A DNA stretch of 64,000 nucleotides from Helicobacter pylori (GCF_900120335.1 NZ_LT635477.1:1488001-1552000); one strand, 5' to 3'; shown: positions 45,394 through 54,882, counted from the first letter of the stretch. Program-made: numbers and translations. Notes: generated by a model from the sequence alone, not told the origin.

Positions 45394-48204
45394 ATGAAAA
45401 ACCTTAAGAGCTTGCTCTCTTTTTTGTTCGCTTCTTTTTGGGTCGCTATCCCTTTAATCGCGCTCTACGCTTGTGCGTGCGCGATAGCCACTTTTATAGA
45501 AAACGATTACGGCACGAGCGCGAGTAAGGCTATCGTGTATAACACCCCTTGGTTTAATTTTTTGCATGCGTATTTGTTGGTGGTTTTAATAGGCACATTC
45601 ATCAATTCTAAAGCTTTAGAGCGCAAAAGGTATGCGAGCCTTTTTTTCCACAGCTCCTTGATTTTCATCATTTTAGGGGCAGCGATCACGCGCTTTTTTG
45701 GCGTGGAAGGCCTTATGCATGTGCGAGAAAACAGCACGCAAAGCTCTTTTGAAAGCGCGGACACTTACCTTAATATCACCCTAAATGACGAAAAAAAACT
45801 TTCTTTAAAAACGCCTTTAACCTTTTATTATTCCAAACGATTAAAACCCATTCATACCACATTAGATCACAAGCCTTTGATTTTAGAACCTTTAGAGATT
45901 TACAAGCAAAACGCCATTAAAAAAGATGACGCTACCATTTTAGTGTTGAAAGCGACTTATAACGGCGTGAGCCACAAATTCAACCTCATTAAAAACAACA
46001 GGAATGAAGGCATAGAAGAAAGCGAGATGTTTAAAGACGACAAGCTCTCTTTAAGTTTTGGATCCGCTTATATTGAATTGCCCTTTCAAATCAAACTGAA
46101 GCGTTTTGAATTAGAGCGCTACGCTGGCTCTATGAGTCCCTCATCTTACGCTTCAGAAGTGGAAGTGTTGAAATTGGATAACACCTTAATCAAACCTTAT
46201 AGGATTTTCATGAACCATGTCTTAGATTATGAAGGCTATCGCTTTTTCCAATCTTCCTACGACATGGATGAAAAAGGCACGATCCTTTCTGTCAATAAAG
46301 ATCCGGGTAAAATCCCCACTTATTTAGGGTATGCGATGCTTATTTTGGGGGCTTTGTGGTTGCTTTTGGATAAAAAGGGGCGTTTTTTAAAGCTTTCACG
46401 CTTTTTAAAATCCCAACAAATCGCTAGTTTCTTATTCGCTTTAATTCTAGTCAGCCCTTTTACTTCTTCGTTCGCCAATGAAGGCCAAATTGACATGCAT
46501 GGGGGCAAAAGCGCTAAAATTGAGCGACAAAAGATAGAAAATCCCACCAATAAAGAAGATTCTAAAAGCACGATTTTAGAGCGTTTGAAACGTTTAAGAG
46601 AGTATTCCAAAGACCACTTAAAAGCCTTTCAAAGGCTTCAAGTCCAAGATTTTGATGGGCGTATCAAACCCCTTGATACCATCAGCATTGAATACATTCA
46701 TAAGATTTTAAGGAAAGATGATTTTCAAGGGCTAAACGCCATGCAGGTGCTTTTAGGGATCATGTTTTTCCCTAACGATTGGCGTAGCGTTAAGATGATT
46801 TACGCTTCCAATAAAGCCTTAAGAAAGCTTATCGGCACGCCTTTAGACGAAAGCCGTATCGCTTTTAGAGATGCGTTTGATAGCCGTGGGTATAAATTAA
46901 AAAATTTGGTTGAAGAAGTCAATCAAAAATCCCCCAATGCGCGCAACGAGTTGGATAAAGACGCGCTAAAAGTAGATGAACGCATCAACTTAGTCTATAC
47001 GCTTTTTAGCGCTCAATTTTTACGCATTTTCCCTAGCGATAAAACCACCGCTTGGCTCTCGCCCATTGAAGCGATCAACAGCCCCAATAAGGAAATTTCA
47101 AGCGTGGCAACGGAGTTCTTAAAAAATATTTTTAGCGGGTTTGATGACGCTTTAAAAACCAACCAATGGGATAAAGTAGGAAAAACCCTAAAAGATTTAA
47201 GCGTCTATCAGCAAGAGCATGCCAAAAACCTCTATTTATCTTCTTCTAAAGTGGATTCTGAAATTTTCTTAAACCACACCAATTTTTTTAACAGCCTGAC
47301 CTTGCCTTATATCTTTCTTGGGTTGTTGCTTTTTATCGTTGTGATCAGCTCTTTGGTTAAAAACACGACTCCAAATATTTGGCTCACTAAAATCCTTTAT
47401 ATGGCTATCTTGCTTTGCGCGATCGCTCATTCTATGGGGTTAATCTTGCGTTGGTATGTGAGCGGGCATTCGCCTTGGAGTAACGCTTATGAATCCATGC
47501 TTTATATCGCATGGGCTTCTGTTATCGCAGGGTTTGTTTTACGCTCCAAACTCGCGCTATCGGCTTCTAGCTTTTTGGCCGGTATCGCGCTCTTTGTGGC
47601 TCATTTAGGCTTTATGGACCCTCAAATCGGCCCTTTAGTGCCGGTGTTAAAATCCTATTGGCTCAATATCCATGTCTCTATCATCACCGCTAGTTATGGC
47701 TTTTTGGGCTTGTGTTTTGTGCTAGGGATTTTAAGTTTGGTTTTGTTTATTTTGCGCAAACAAGGGCGTTTCAATTTGGACAAAACCATCCTTTCCATTA
47801 GCGCTATCAATGAAATGAGCATGATTTTAGGCCTGTTCATGCTCACAGCCGGGAATTTTTTAGGCGGGGTGTGGGCGAATGAATCTTGGGGGCGCTATTG
47901 GGGGTGGGACCCTAAAGAAACTTGGGCGTTGATTTCTATTTGCGTCTATGCCTTGATCTTGCATTTGCGTTTTTTAGGCTCTCAAAATTGGCCCTTTATT
48001 TTAGCGAGCAGCAGCGCGCTAGGGTTTTATTCGGTTTTAATGACTTATTTTGGCGTGAATTACTACCTTTCTGGCTTGCACAGCTATGCCGCAGGCGATC
48101 CCTTGCCGATCCCTACTTTTTTATACTTTTTGGTAGCGATACCTTTCGCTCTCGTGATCTTGGCGTATTTCAAACGCCATTTGAGTTTGCCTAAATTGGT
48201 TTAA
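45394..48204 (+). CDS. ccsBA: Fused cytochrome c synthase CcsBA (system II)
   Basis: Exports heme and joins it to CXXCH motifs of apocytochromes. The 936-residue protein fuses CcsB (N-terminal ResB-like part with membrane segments and a large periplasmic domain) to CcsA (C-terminal membrane helices). The heme-handling WWD region is intact: GVWANESWGRYWGWDPKETW. Conserved histidines flank it, for example in AILLCAIAHSMGLILRWYVS and FLGSQNWPF after LILHLRF. The ATG at 45394 rather than 45388 gives the length I recall for HP0378; both are possible. It follows the CcmG-like gene by under 10 bases. Confidence 0.93.
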   Translation: MKNLKSLLSFLFASFWVAIPLIALYACACAIATFIENDYGTSASKAIVYNTPWFNFLHAYLLVVLIGTFINSKALERKRYASLFFHSSLIFIILGAAITRFFGVEGLMHVRENSTQSSFESADTYLNITLNDEKKLSLKTPLTFYYSKRLKPIHTTLDHKPLILEPLEIYKQNAIKKDDATILVLKATYNGVSHKFNLIKNNRNEGIEESEMFKDDKLSLSFGSAYIELPFQIKLKRFELERYAGSMSPSSYASEVEVLKLDNTLIKPYRIFMNHVLDYEGYRFFQSSYDMDEKGTILSVNKDPGKIPTYLGYAMLILGALWLLLDKKGRFLKLSRFLKSQQIASFLFALILVSPFTSSFANEGQIDMHGGKSAKIERQKIENPTNKEDSKSTILERLKRLREYSKDHLKAFQRLQVQDFDGRIKPLDTISIEYIHKILRKDDFQGLNAMQVLLGIMFFPNDWRSVKMIYASNKALRKLIGTPLDESRIAFRDAFDSRGYKLKNLVEEVNQKSPNARNELDKDALKVDERINLVYTLFSAQFLRIFPSDKTTAWLSPIEAINSPNKEISSVATEFLKNIFSGFDDALKTNQWDKVGKTLKDLSVYQQEHAKNLYLSSSKVDSEIFLNHTNFFNSLTLPYIFLGLLLFIVVISSLVKNTTPNIWLTKILYMAILLCAIAHSMGLILRWYVSGHSPWSNAYESMLYIAWASVIAGFVLRSKLALSASSFLAGIALFVAHLGFMDPQIGPLVPVLKSYWLNIHVSIITASYGFLGLCFVLGILSLVLFILRKQGRFNLDKTILSISAINEMSMILGLFMLTAGNFLGGVWANESWGRYWGWDPKETWALISICVYALILHLRFLGSQNWPFILASSSALGFYSVLMTYFGVNYYLSGLHSYAAGDPLPIPTFLYFLVAIPFALVILAYFKRHLSLPKLV

Positions 48205-48213
48205 AAGATAAAG

Positions 48214-49518
48214 ATGTTCCAACCCTTACTAGACGCCTTTATAGAAAGCGCTCCAATTAAAAAAAAAATTACCTTTAAATCTCCCCCCCTAAAAATCGCT
48301 GTGGCGAATTGGTGGGGAGGCGCTGAAGAATTTAAAAAGAGCGCTCTGTATTTCATCTTAAGCCAACGCTACAAAATCACCCTCCACCAAAACCCCAACG
48401 AATTTTCCGATCTTGTCTTTGGCAGTCCTATTGGATCAGCCAGAAAAATTCTCTTTTATCAAAACACTAAAAGGGTGTTTTACACCGGTGAAAACGAAGT
48501 CCCTAATTTCAACCTCTTTGATTACGCCATAGGCTTTGATGAATTGGATTTTAGAGATCGTTATTTGAGAATGCCTTTATATTACGCTAGCTTGCATTAC
48601 AAAGCCGAGAGCGTGAATGACACCACCGCGCCCTACAAACTCAAAGACAACAGCCTTTATACTTTAAAAAAGCCCTCCCATCATTTTAAAGAAAAACACC
48701 CCCATTTATGCGCAGTAGTGAATGATGAGAGCGATCCTTTGAAAAGAGGGTTTGCGAGCTTTGTCGCAAGCAACCCTAACGCTCCTATAAGGAACGCTTT
48801 CTATGACGCTTTAAATTCTATTGAGCCAGTTACTGGGGGAGGGAGCGTGAGAAACACTTTAGGCTATAACGTCAAAAACAAAAGCGAGTTTTTAAGCCAA
48901 TACAAATTCAATCTGTGTTTTGAAAACACTCAAGGCTATGGCTATGTTACTGAAAAAATCATTGACGCTTATTTCAGCCACACCATTCCTATTTATTGGG
49001 GGAGTCCTAGCGTGGCGAAAGACTTTAACCCTAAAAGTTTTGTGAACGTTTGTGATTTTAAAGATTTTGATGAAGCGATTGATTACGTGAGGTACTTGCA
49101 CACGCACCCAAACGCTTATTTAGACATGCTCTATGAAAACCCTTTAAATGAAATTGATGGGAAAGCTTACTTTTACCAAGATTTGAGTTTTAAAAAAATC
49201 CTGGATTTTTTTAAAACGATTTTAGAAAACGACACGATCTATCACAATAACCCTTTTGTTTTCTATCGTGATTTGAATGAGCCGTTAATATCTATTGATG
49301 ATTTGAGGGTTAATTACGATGATTTGAGGGTTAATTATGATGATTTGAGGGTTAATTATGATGATTTGAGGGTTAATTATGATCGCCTTTTACAAAACGC
49401 CTCGCCTTTATTAGAACTCTCTCAAAACACCACTTTTAAAATCTATCGCAAAGCCTATCAAAAATCCTTACCTTTGTTGCGCGCTGTAAGAAAGTTGGTT
49501 AAAAAAATGGGTTTGTAA
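48214..49518 (+). CDS. futA: Alpha-1,3-fucosyltransferase
   Basis: Transfers fucose from GDP-fucose to N-acetylglucosamine of lipopolysaccharide, making Lewis x-type antigens that mimic host glycans. The 434-residue GT10 sequence (HP0379) shows KFNLCFENTQGYGYVTEKII and YFSHTIPIYWGSPSVAKDFN, the GDP-fucose region. Four perfect heptads DDLRVNY (49297-49380) link it to a basic amphipathic C-terminus (RAVRKLVKKMGL) that attaches to the membrane. An A10 run (48259-48268) and a C7 run (48283-48289) near the start are known-type slippage sites; both are in frame here, so this allele is ON. Confidence 0.94.
   Translation: MFQPLLDAFIESAPIKKKITFKSPPLKIAVANWWGGAEEFKKSALYFILSQRYKITLHQNPNEFSDLVFGSPIGSARKILFYQNTKRVFYTGENEVPNFNLFDYAIGFDELDFRDRYLRMPLYYASLHYKAESVNDTTAPYKLKDNSLYTLKKPSHHFKEKHPHLCAVVNDESDPLKRGFASFVASNPNAPIRNAFYDALNSIEPVTGGGSVRNTLGYNVKNKSEFLSQYKFNLCFENTQGYGYVTEKIIDAYFSHTIPIYWGSPSVAKDFNPKSFVNVCDFKDFDEAIDYVRYLHTHPNAYLDMLYENPLNEIDGKAYFYQDLSFKKILDFFKTILENDTIYHNNPFVFYRDLNEPLISIDDLRVNYDDLRVNYDDLRVNYDDLRVNYDRLLQNASPLLELSQNTTFKIYRKAYQKSLPLLRAVRKLVKKMGL
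48259..48268 (+). repeat. A10 slippage tract within futA
   Basis: Ten A encoding part of IKKKIT, followed 14 bases later by C7 (48283-48289) encoding SPPL. Any length change that is not a multiple of three truncates the fucosyltransferase after a few dozen residues. Confidence 0.8.
49297..49380 (+). repeat. Four 21-bp tandem repeats (heptads) in futA
   Basis: Four copies of GATGATTTGAGGGTTAATTA plus one base, encoding DDLRVNY. The first copy ends in C and the others in T. The count sets the distance of the catalytic domain from the membrane and the preferred length of O-chain acceptor in this enzyme family. Confidence 0.92.
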
Positions 49519-49530
49519 AATTGGGGGTAA

Positions 49531-50877
49531 TCAAACCCCTTGCGCTATCATCGCAGACGCCACTTTTCTAAAACCAGCGATATTAGCCCCTAAAACGAAA
49601 TTAGTAGGGTCTTTAAACTCTTTAGCGGTTTGAGAAACATTCTTATAAATCTCTTTCATAATATGGTGTAATTTCGCATCCACCACTTCAAAACTCCAAG
49701 GGTGCATGCTCGCGTTTTGCGCCATTTCCAAGCCGCTCACGCTCACCCCCCCAGCATTAGCCGCCTTGCCTATACCATAAGAAATCTTAGCCTGTAAGAA
49801 CAATTCAATCGCTTCATTGCTTGAGGGCATGTTCGCCCCTTCAGCCACGCATTTACACCCATTAGAAAGGAGGGTTTTAGCGTCTAAAACGCTCAATTCA
49901 TTCTCAGTCGCGCTAGGAAAAGCCGCAAAACAGGGCACATGCCACACCGCATTCCCCCCTTTGGGGTAATTCTCTGTTGGGGTGTATTTCGCGCTAGTTT
50001 TTTCTAAAGCGTATTCTTTGATCCTCCCACGACGCGCCTCTTTAATCTCTTTTAAAAGCTCTAAATCAATGCCGTCTTTATCATAAATCATGCCATTAGA
50101 ATCGCTCGCCGTTACCGGTTTGGCTCCTATTTGAAGCAATTTTTCAATGGTATAAATAGCGACATTACCGCTCCCAGAAACGCTGCAAACCTTGCCCTCT
50201 AAAGAGCTGTTCCTTTCTTGCAGCATTTCTTCTGCAAAATACACGCACCCATAACCGGTAGCTTCTTTTCTGCACAAGCTCCCCCCATAAGTGAGCCCTT
50301 TACCGGTCAATACGCCCTCAAAACGATTGACTAATTTTTTATATTGCCCAAACAGATAGCCAATCTCTCTTTCGCCCACTCCAATATCCCCAGCTGGCAC
50401 ATCAGTCGTGGCTCCAATGTGGCGGTATAATTCGTTCATGAACGCCTGGCAAAAACGCATGATCTCATGCTCGCTCTTCCCTTTAGGGTCAAAATCGCTC
50501 CCCCCCTTAGCGCCCCCCATAGCCAAAGTGGTGAGCGAATTTTTCAACACTTGCTCAAAGCCTAAAAACTTGATCACGCTTTCATTCACGCTAGGGTGGA
50601 ATCTCAAGCCCCCTTTATAAGGGCCAATAGCCGAATTGAATTCAACCCTACACCCCCGATTGACTTGGATTTGATGGTTATCATCTAGCCAACACACCCT
50701 AAAAAAAATCTCCCTTTCAGGCTCAACCAAACGCTCTAAAATCGCATGCTTTTCATAGCTTTTATCGCTGTCTAAAAGGGGTTTTAAAGAAGTGATAGCT
50801 TCATAGACGGCTTGATGGAATTCTTTTTGATAGGGGTATTTTTTCTGTAAAGACTGGAGAATTTTTTCAACATACAT
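49531..50877 (-). CDS. gdhA: NADP-specific glutamate dehydrogenase
   Basis: Makes glutamate from 2-oxoglutarate and ammonia, important where urease supplies ammonia. The ATG at 50877 gives 448 residues and has AAAGGA upstream; the start three codons earlier is rejected. Motifs include YKGGLRFHPSVNESVIKFLG, the catalytic lysine in TTLAMGGAKGGSDFDPKGKS, and VSGSGNVAIYTIEKLLQIGA for NADP. TGTTACAAT (50910-50918 on the minus strand) is a good extended -10 site. Confidence 0.96.
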   Translation of the reverse strand: MYVEKILQSLQKKYPYQKEFHQAVYEAITSLKPLLDSDKSYEKHAILERLVEPEREIFFRVCWLDDNHQIQVNRGCRVEFNSAIGPYKGGLRFHPSVNESVIKFLGFEQVLKNSLTTLAMGGAKGGSDFDPKGKSEHEIMRFCQAFMNELYRHIGATTDVPAGDIGVGEREIGYLFGQYKKLVNRFEGVLTGKGLTYGGSLCRKEATGYGCVYFAEEMLQERNSSLEGKVCSVSGSGNVAIYTIEKLLQIGAKPVTASDSNGMIYDKDGIDLELLKEIKEARRGRIKEYALEKTSAKYTPTENYPKGGNAVWHVPCFAAFPSATENELSVLDAKTLLSNGCKCVAEGANMPSSNEAIELFLQAKISYGIGKAANAGGVSVSGLEMAQNASMHPWSFEVVDAKLHHIMKEIYKNVSQTAKEFKDPTNFVLGANIAGFRKVASAMIAQGV

Positions 50878-50943
50878 GAGCGGCATCCTTTATTGTTTTA
50901 AGTGTTTTTATTGTAACACTAAAAGGGTAATTAAGTTTTAACC

Positions 50944-51774
50944 TTATCTTAAAAAACTTTTTAAAACGCCCACAAACCCTCTATCAAAGCCGCTCAAATC
51001 CTTGTAAAACTCTGCATCATAACCGCAAAACTCCAAGCATTCTTTCAAGCTTTTTAACTGGTCATACCCCATTTCACAAACCAAAAAAGGGATCTTTAAT
51101 TTAGCGGCTAAAAAAACGATTTCTTTTAAGATTTCATCGCCTTTAACCCCCCCAAAAAGGGCTTCGTGCGGTTCTTTGAGGACGGATTTTTCCAAAGGAT
51201 AATTTCTAGCGATATAAGGCGGGTTAGAGACAAGCATTTCTATCGTTGGCATGCGATCCCAAAGGCGCGTTTGTTTTAAAAAAACACGCTCTTTTAAACA
51301 AAAGCGTTCAATATTTTTTAACGCCACTTCTAAAGCGTTTGGTGAAATATCGCTCGCATAAATAGAGAGATTAGGGTTTTCTAAAGCCAAACTCACGGAC
51401 ACGCAAGCACTCCCTATGCCGATTTCGCCTATTTCTTTTAAGTGGTATTGAGAAATAATATCAAGGGCTTTTTGGACTAAAATCTCCGTTTCAGGCCGTG
51501 GGATTAAAACATGCTCATTCACAAAAAAAGAGCGCCCATAAAAATCACAGCTTTCTAATAAATACTCTATGGGGCAGTCATTCAAACGCTTTTCTACCAA
51601 TTCAAAAAAGCGTGCCTCTTCTTTGTGGCTTAATTCCAAATGCTCATGCGTGTGCAAAAAAACCCTTTCTTTTTGCAAGACAAAGCCTAATAAAATTTCA
51701 GACTCTAACCCCCCCCTAAAGCCTTTTGGCGATAATTCTTTTTTGGCTTTATTTAGGGCTTGTGAAAGGGTCAT
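50944..51774 (-). CDS. prmC: Peptide chain release factor glutamine methyltransferase
   Basis: PrmC (HemK) methylates the glutamine of the GGQ motif in release factors RF1 and RF2. The 276-residue sequence has IPRPETEILVQKALDI, the SAM site IGEIGIGSACVSVSLAL and the catalytic MLVSNPPYIARNYPLE. An unusual feature is a G8 run on the coding strand (51709-51716) at codons about 20-22 (GFRGGLESE). The start overlaps the preceding protease gene by 4 bases. Confidence 0.94.
   Translation of the reverse strand: MTLSQALNKAKKELSPKGFRGGLESEILLGFVLQKERVFLHTHEHLELSHKEEARFFELVEKRLNDCPIEYLLESCDFYGRSFFVNEHVLIPRPETEILVQKALDIISQYHLKEIGEIGIGSACVSVSLALENPNLSIYASDISPNALEVALKNIERFCLKERVFLKQTRLWDRMPTIEMLVSNPPYIARNYPLEKSVLKEPHEALFGGVKGDEILKEIVFLAAKLKIPFLVCEMGYDQLKSLKECLEFCGYDAEFYKDLSGFDRGFVGVLKSFLR
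51709..51716 (-). repeat. G8 tract (coding strand) in prmC
   Basis: Eight C on the plus strand, read as AGG GGG GGG TTA on the coding strand, near the start of prmC. In frame in this sequence. Confidence 0.6.
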
Positions 51775-52994
51775 TCAATTTCATAATCCAAAGCTTTCAA
51801 GCGCTCTAATAGCGGCGGGTGCGTGAAATGCAAGAAAACATAAAAAGGGTGCGAATAGGGGAACGCTTTATTTTCATTCACAATGGACACTAACGCTTTG
51901 GCTAAAACCTCTTTAGAGCTTAAACTCGCCCCAAACTTGTCCGCATTGTATTCGTTCTTGCGGCTAAAAAACCCGATCAAAGGCATGGCGTAAAAGGAAA
52001 ACACCGGCAAAAACAAGAGTAAAATCGCAATCAAACTCGCTGGCGTTTGCGAGACATTAAAGCCTTCAAAAACCAACGGCGGCAAATGAGCGATCAGAGC
52101 AAAAACAAGAGCGAGCAAGCCTCCCATAATCCCTAAGCTTTTCAACAAATCCTTATTTTTAAAATGCCCTAACTCATGCCCTAAAATGGCTAAAAGTCCT
52201 TCTGTCCCAACCTTAGAGATCAAAGTGTCAAACAACACCACCCGCTTGTTTTTACCCAAGCCCCCAAAATACGCATTCAGTCGCCCATCCCTCTTGCTAG
52301 CGTCCATCACAAAGATACCTTGAGATTTAAAACCCACCTTATCCATCATGCTTTCAATTTGACTTTCCAAATCCCGGTTATTCAAGGGGGTGAATTGGTT
52401 GAAAAGCTGAGCGATTTTAGGGTAAAAAAGATTAGCCAGCATCATAAAAACAAACATGACAAAAAACGAGCTAATCTCCCAATGCTCCACATGTTCAATG
52501 ATCATAATGAGAGCGTAAATCAACAACAACCCCACGCCTAAAGTGAGCGATAACCCTTTGAAAAAATCCTTAAAAAACAACGACAAACTCACCTTAGAAA
52601 AGCCAAATTCCTTATCCAAATGCATGGTGGTGTAGTAGCTAATGGGTAAAGCTAAAACGCTTTGAATCGCTAAAAACAACAAGGCAAAAACCAAGTAACC
52701 TAGCGTTTCAGGAAGGTTTAAATAATGCGTCAAATCTTCTAAATGCGTCAAACCAAAAAAGACCCAACCAGCAAAGATGATTCCGTCTAAAATTTGAGAA
52801 ATAATGGATAATTGCATTTTCCTAATGGCATAATTTCCTGCTTCTTCATAATCCTTTTGTGGGAGTAAAACAGGTTTTTCGCAGAGCTTTTGGCGGATAA
52901 ATTTCAATTGCAAAATATCGCCCACAATGTAAGGAGTCGTAAAAAAGAGCAAATAAAAAATACAGATTATCATATCTATCCATATATCAAGCAT
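51771..52994 (-). CDS. M48-family membrane zinc endopeptidase (Ste24/CAAX protease type)
   Basis: A 407-residue inner membrane metalloprotease (HP0382). The zinc site is in ILGHELGHFKNKDLL (HExxH), with the third ligand in the RKNEYNADKFGAS region. The protein has several membrane helices (YLLFFTTPYIVGDI, ALLFLAIQSVLALPISYY, FMMLANLFYP, LLALVFALIAHLPPL). The N-terminal layout and DASKRDGRLNAYFGGLGKNK match Ste24-type and not the shorter HtpX enzymes. The role in bacteria is probably membrane protein quality control. It begins the unit that continues into prmC. Confidence 0.9.
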   Translation of the reverse strand: MLDIWIDMIICIFYLLFFTTPYIVGDILQLKFIRQKLCEKPVLLPQKDYEEAGNYAIRKMQLSIISQILDGIIFAGWVFFGLTHLEDLTHYLNLPETLGYLVFALLFLAIQSVLALPISYYTTMHLDKEFGFSKVSLSLFFKDFFKGLSLTLGVGLLLIYALIMIIEHVEHWEISSFFVMFVFMMLANLFYPKIAQLFNQFTPLNNRDLESQIESMMDKVGFKSQGIFVMDASKRDGRLNAYFGGLGKNKRVVLFDTLISKVGTEGLLAILGHELGHFKNKDLLKSLGIMGGLLALVFALIAHLPPLVFEGFNVSQTPASLIAILLLFLPVFSFYAMPLIGFFSRKNEYNADKFGASLSSKEVLAKALVSIVNENKAFPYSHPFYVFLHFTHPPLLERLKALDYEIE

Positions 52995-53169
52995 ATTCTA
53001 AACTCCTTTTTTTGAATGAATTTACCAATAAAAGTGTAGGAATTATAACAATTTTTCAAAAATTTACCATAAAATTAAATAAATATGGTAGAAAAAAGGG
53101 TTGCGTTTGAGCGTTTTTAATCCAATCATAAAAAAGCCGTGTTATCCAACTTGCTATATAAGGTTCGTC

Positions 53170-53694
53170 ATGCCCCATTCTTTAAAAAAGCGTTTTTTAA
53201 TCGTTTATACCCTTTCCACCTTGCTTTTAGTGGGGGTTTTGTTAGCGTTGTTTTTCTTTTATGCGAAAAATAACCTTTTGGAAAACACCCAAATACGCAT
53301 GCAATACACCGCTGATGCGATCGCTAAAAGCCTTTTAGAATTAAATAATGCCTCTTCTTTAGAGCCTTTAAAAATCTTAGAAGAACGATTCAAAAACACC
53401 CCCTTTGTTTTGTTGGACGCAGACAACCAAGTCAAGTTTTCTAATATCGGGGCGTTTGTGGCCTCTTTTAAAAATGACGCCTTGATCAAAACCCCTTATT
53501 TTGCGCTTAAAAAACAGGGCTTTTACCTCACAGACAGCGCCCCAACTAACCGATTAGGGGTTTCTAAAATCATTATTGCAGAAGAAGAAATTCAAAAAAC
53601 CTTTATCCCCCTTTATAAAATGATAGGCTATGTGTTTTTGGGCGCGAGTTTGTTTGTTGCGCTAATAGCCATGTGGCTTTATAAAATCCCATAA
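53170..53694 (+). CDS. Sensor-like membrane protein without a kinase domain
   Basis: A 174-residue protein (HP0383 by position). A basic start (MPHSLKKRFLIVYTLSTLL) leads into one membrane helix and then a periplasmic domain of about 100 residues (QIRMQYTADAIAKSLLELNN, FVLLDADNQVKFSNIGAFVA). A second helix follows (MIGYVFLGASLFVALIAMWL), and the chain ends at YKIP. This is the exact plan of the N-terminal half of sensor kinases, but no HAMP, His-box or ATPase domain follows. The ATG at 53170 is chosen because AAGG lies 7-8 bases upstream. Function unknown. Confidence 0.65.
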   Translation: MPHSLKKRFLIVYTLSTLLLVGVLLALFFFYAKNNLLENTQIRMQYTADAIAKSLLELNNASSLEPLKILEERFKNTPFVLLDADNQVKFSNIGAFVASFKNDALIKTPYFALKKQGFYLTDSAPTNRLGVSKIIIAEEEIQKTFIPLYKMIGYVFLGASLFVALIAMWLYKIP

Positions 53695-53971
53695 AACGAT
53701 GGATTTGTTTTTATTGAATGCAGACAACTAAAAACCTTACTTTATTTTTAAAACTCATTTTCTTAAGAGGATAGGGGGTATTTTGAAATCATTCCCCCCA
53801 TGCAACCCCCAACTAAAACCCCCTAACCCCAAAAAAGCGCTTTTTTAAGAAGTTATCACCCAACTAGAACGTTAAGATCTTTTATTACCTGTTTTAAAAA
53901 ATGCTTTGAACCTTTTTAAAACCCTATTATCAACGCTCATGAAAAGCCATTAAAAAGTCAGAATTAAAAAA
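53695..53971. repeat. Intergenic region with dispersed repeat copy C
   Basis: No gene is seen between two converging genes. The core (53751-53794) reads AAAACTCATTTTCTTAAGAG then GATAGGGGGTATTTTGAAAT. A CCCCC-rich segment, a GTTATC motif in place of CTATC, and an AAATGCTTTGAA tail follow, as in copies A and B. Confidence 0.65.
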
Positions 53972-54718
53972 TCACTTCTCTACCAACGCAGGCTTATTTT
54001 TAAAGCTTTTAGCCGCATTTTCAAGCTGTTTTAGGGCTTCTTCTTTGGTTTTATAAGGGCCAATCAAATAATGCGTGAGGGAGTCTTTTTTCTCCATTTG
54101 GTAAGGGAAATTTTTGAGCGTTTGCAAAAAATCCTTACTGGGCGAATTTAAAAAAGCCCCAATTTGCAAGTAATACCCTTTAGGGATCTTTGTGTCTTTT
54201 AAGCTAGGTTTTGTTAAACTCTTTTTATTCTCGCTTTTAGGCGGTTCTTTTTTTAAGGGTTGGGATTTGTTGAGAACCATTTCATGCTCATGGGCTTTCT
54301 TGATTTTTCTTTTCACCTTTTTGCCCTCTATATAAAAATCGTATAAATCATGGATTCTTTGTTTCACATAAGCTTCATAGCAATTCTTATAAATCGGGCT
54401 GTTTTCAATAGAAGCTTTGGGGCTTATTAGCATGACCAACGCCACGCATTCTTCATGGGCGACTCCTAGCCATTCCTCTTCGCTTTGTTCTAGGATTTCT
54501 TTAATTTTAGGGAACTCATACTGCGTGCTTTTTCCCATATTGTCTAACATTTTGATAAGGTCTTCATAGGCTTGATCGAGCCTTAATTGGATAGGGGGTA
54601 AATTTTTAGGGGTATTTTGAACGCTTTTAGGAGCTGCTTTTTTATCGTCTAAACCAACAGCATTCCTTAAAAAGAGAAAAACCAACAACAGAGTTATTTT
54701 GAATATACTTTTTTGCAT
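53972..54718 (-). CDS. Secreted SPOR-domain protein
   Basis: A 248-residue envelope protein (HP0384 by position). A signal peptide (KITLLLVFLFLRNAVG) is followed by a helical domain with three cysteines (EECVALVMLI, NCYEAYVK), a basic linker (KKVKRKIKKAHEHE) and a C-terminal SPOR domain (YYLQIGAFLNSPSKDFLQTL, HYLIGPYKTKEEALKQLENA). SPOR domains bind peptidoglycan stripped of stem peptides at division sites, so a role in septal wall processing is likely. The exact partner is unknown. Confidence 0.82.
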   Translation of the reverse strand: MQKSIFKITLLLVFLFLRNAVGLDDKKAAPKSVQNTPKNLPPIQLRLDQAYEDLIKMLDNMGKSTQYEFPKIKEILEQSEEEWLGVAHEECVALVMLISPKASIENSPIYKNCYEAYVKQRIHDLYDFYIEGKKVKRKIKKAHEHEMVLNKSQPLKKEPPKSENKKSLTKPSLKDTKIPKGYYLQIGAFLNSPSKDFLQTLKNFPYQMEKKDSLTHYLIGPYKTKEEALKQLENAAKSFKNKPALVEK

Positions 54719-54826
54719 TTATTATTCCCTGCAAGCTCTCTATCTTGTTGTTTTATGGTAATCAAAAATACCAAATACCGCCATAAGAACTGCTTAAAAA
54801 TAGGATTTAGCTGCTTGATTTTATGG

Positions 54827-54870
54827 TAAAAGTCATTACCTTAAGGGGATAGGGGTATTTTGCGATAATT
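54827..54870. repeat. Dispersed repeat copy D (core only)
   Basis: A shorter, diverged copy in the divergent promoter gap: TTAAGGGGATAGGGGTATTT (one G fewer) preceded by TATGGTAAAAGTCATTACC, close to copy B (TATGGTAAAACTCATTTTT). The flanking C-rich and CTATC parts are missing. Confidence 0.55.
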
Positions 54871-54882
54871 TAATAGCTTTGA

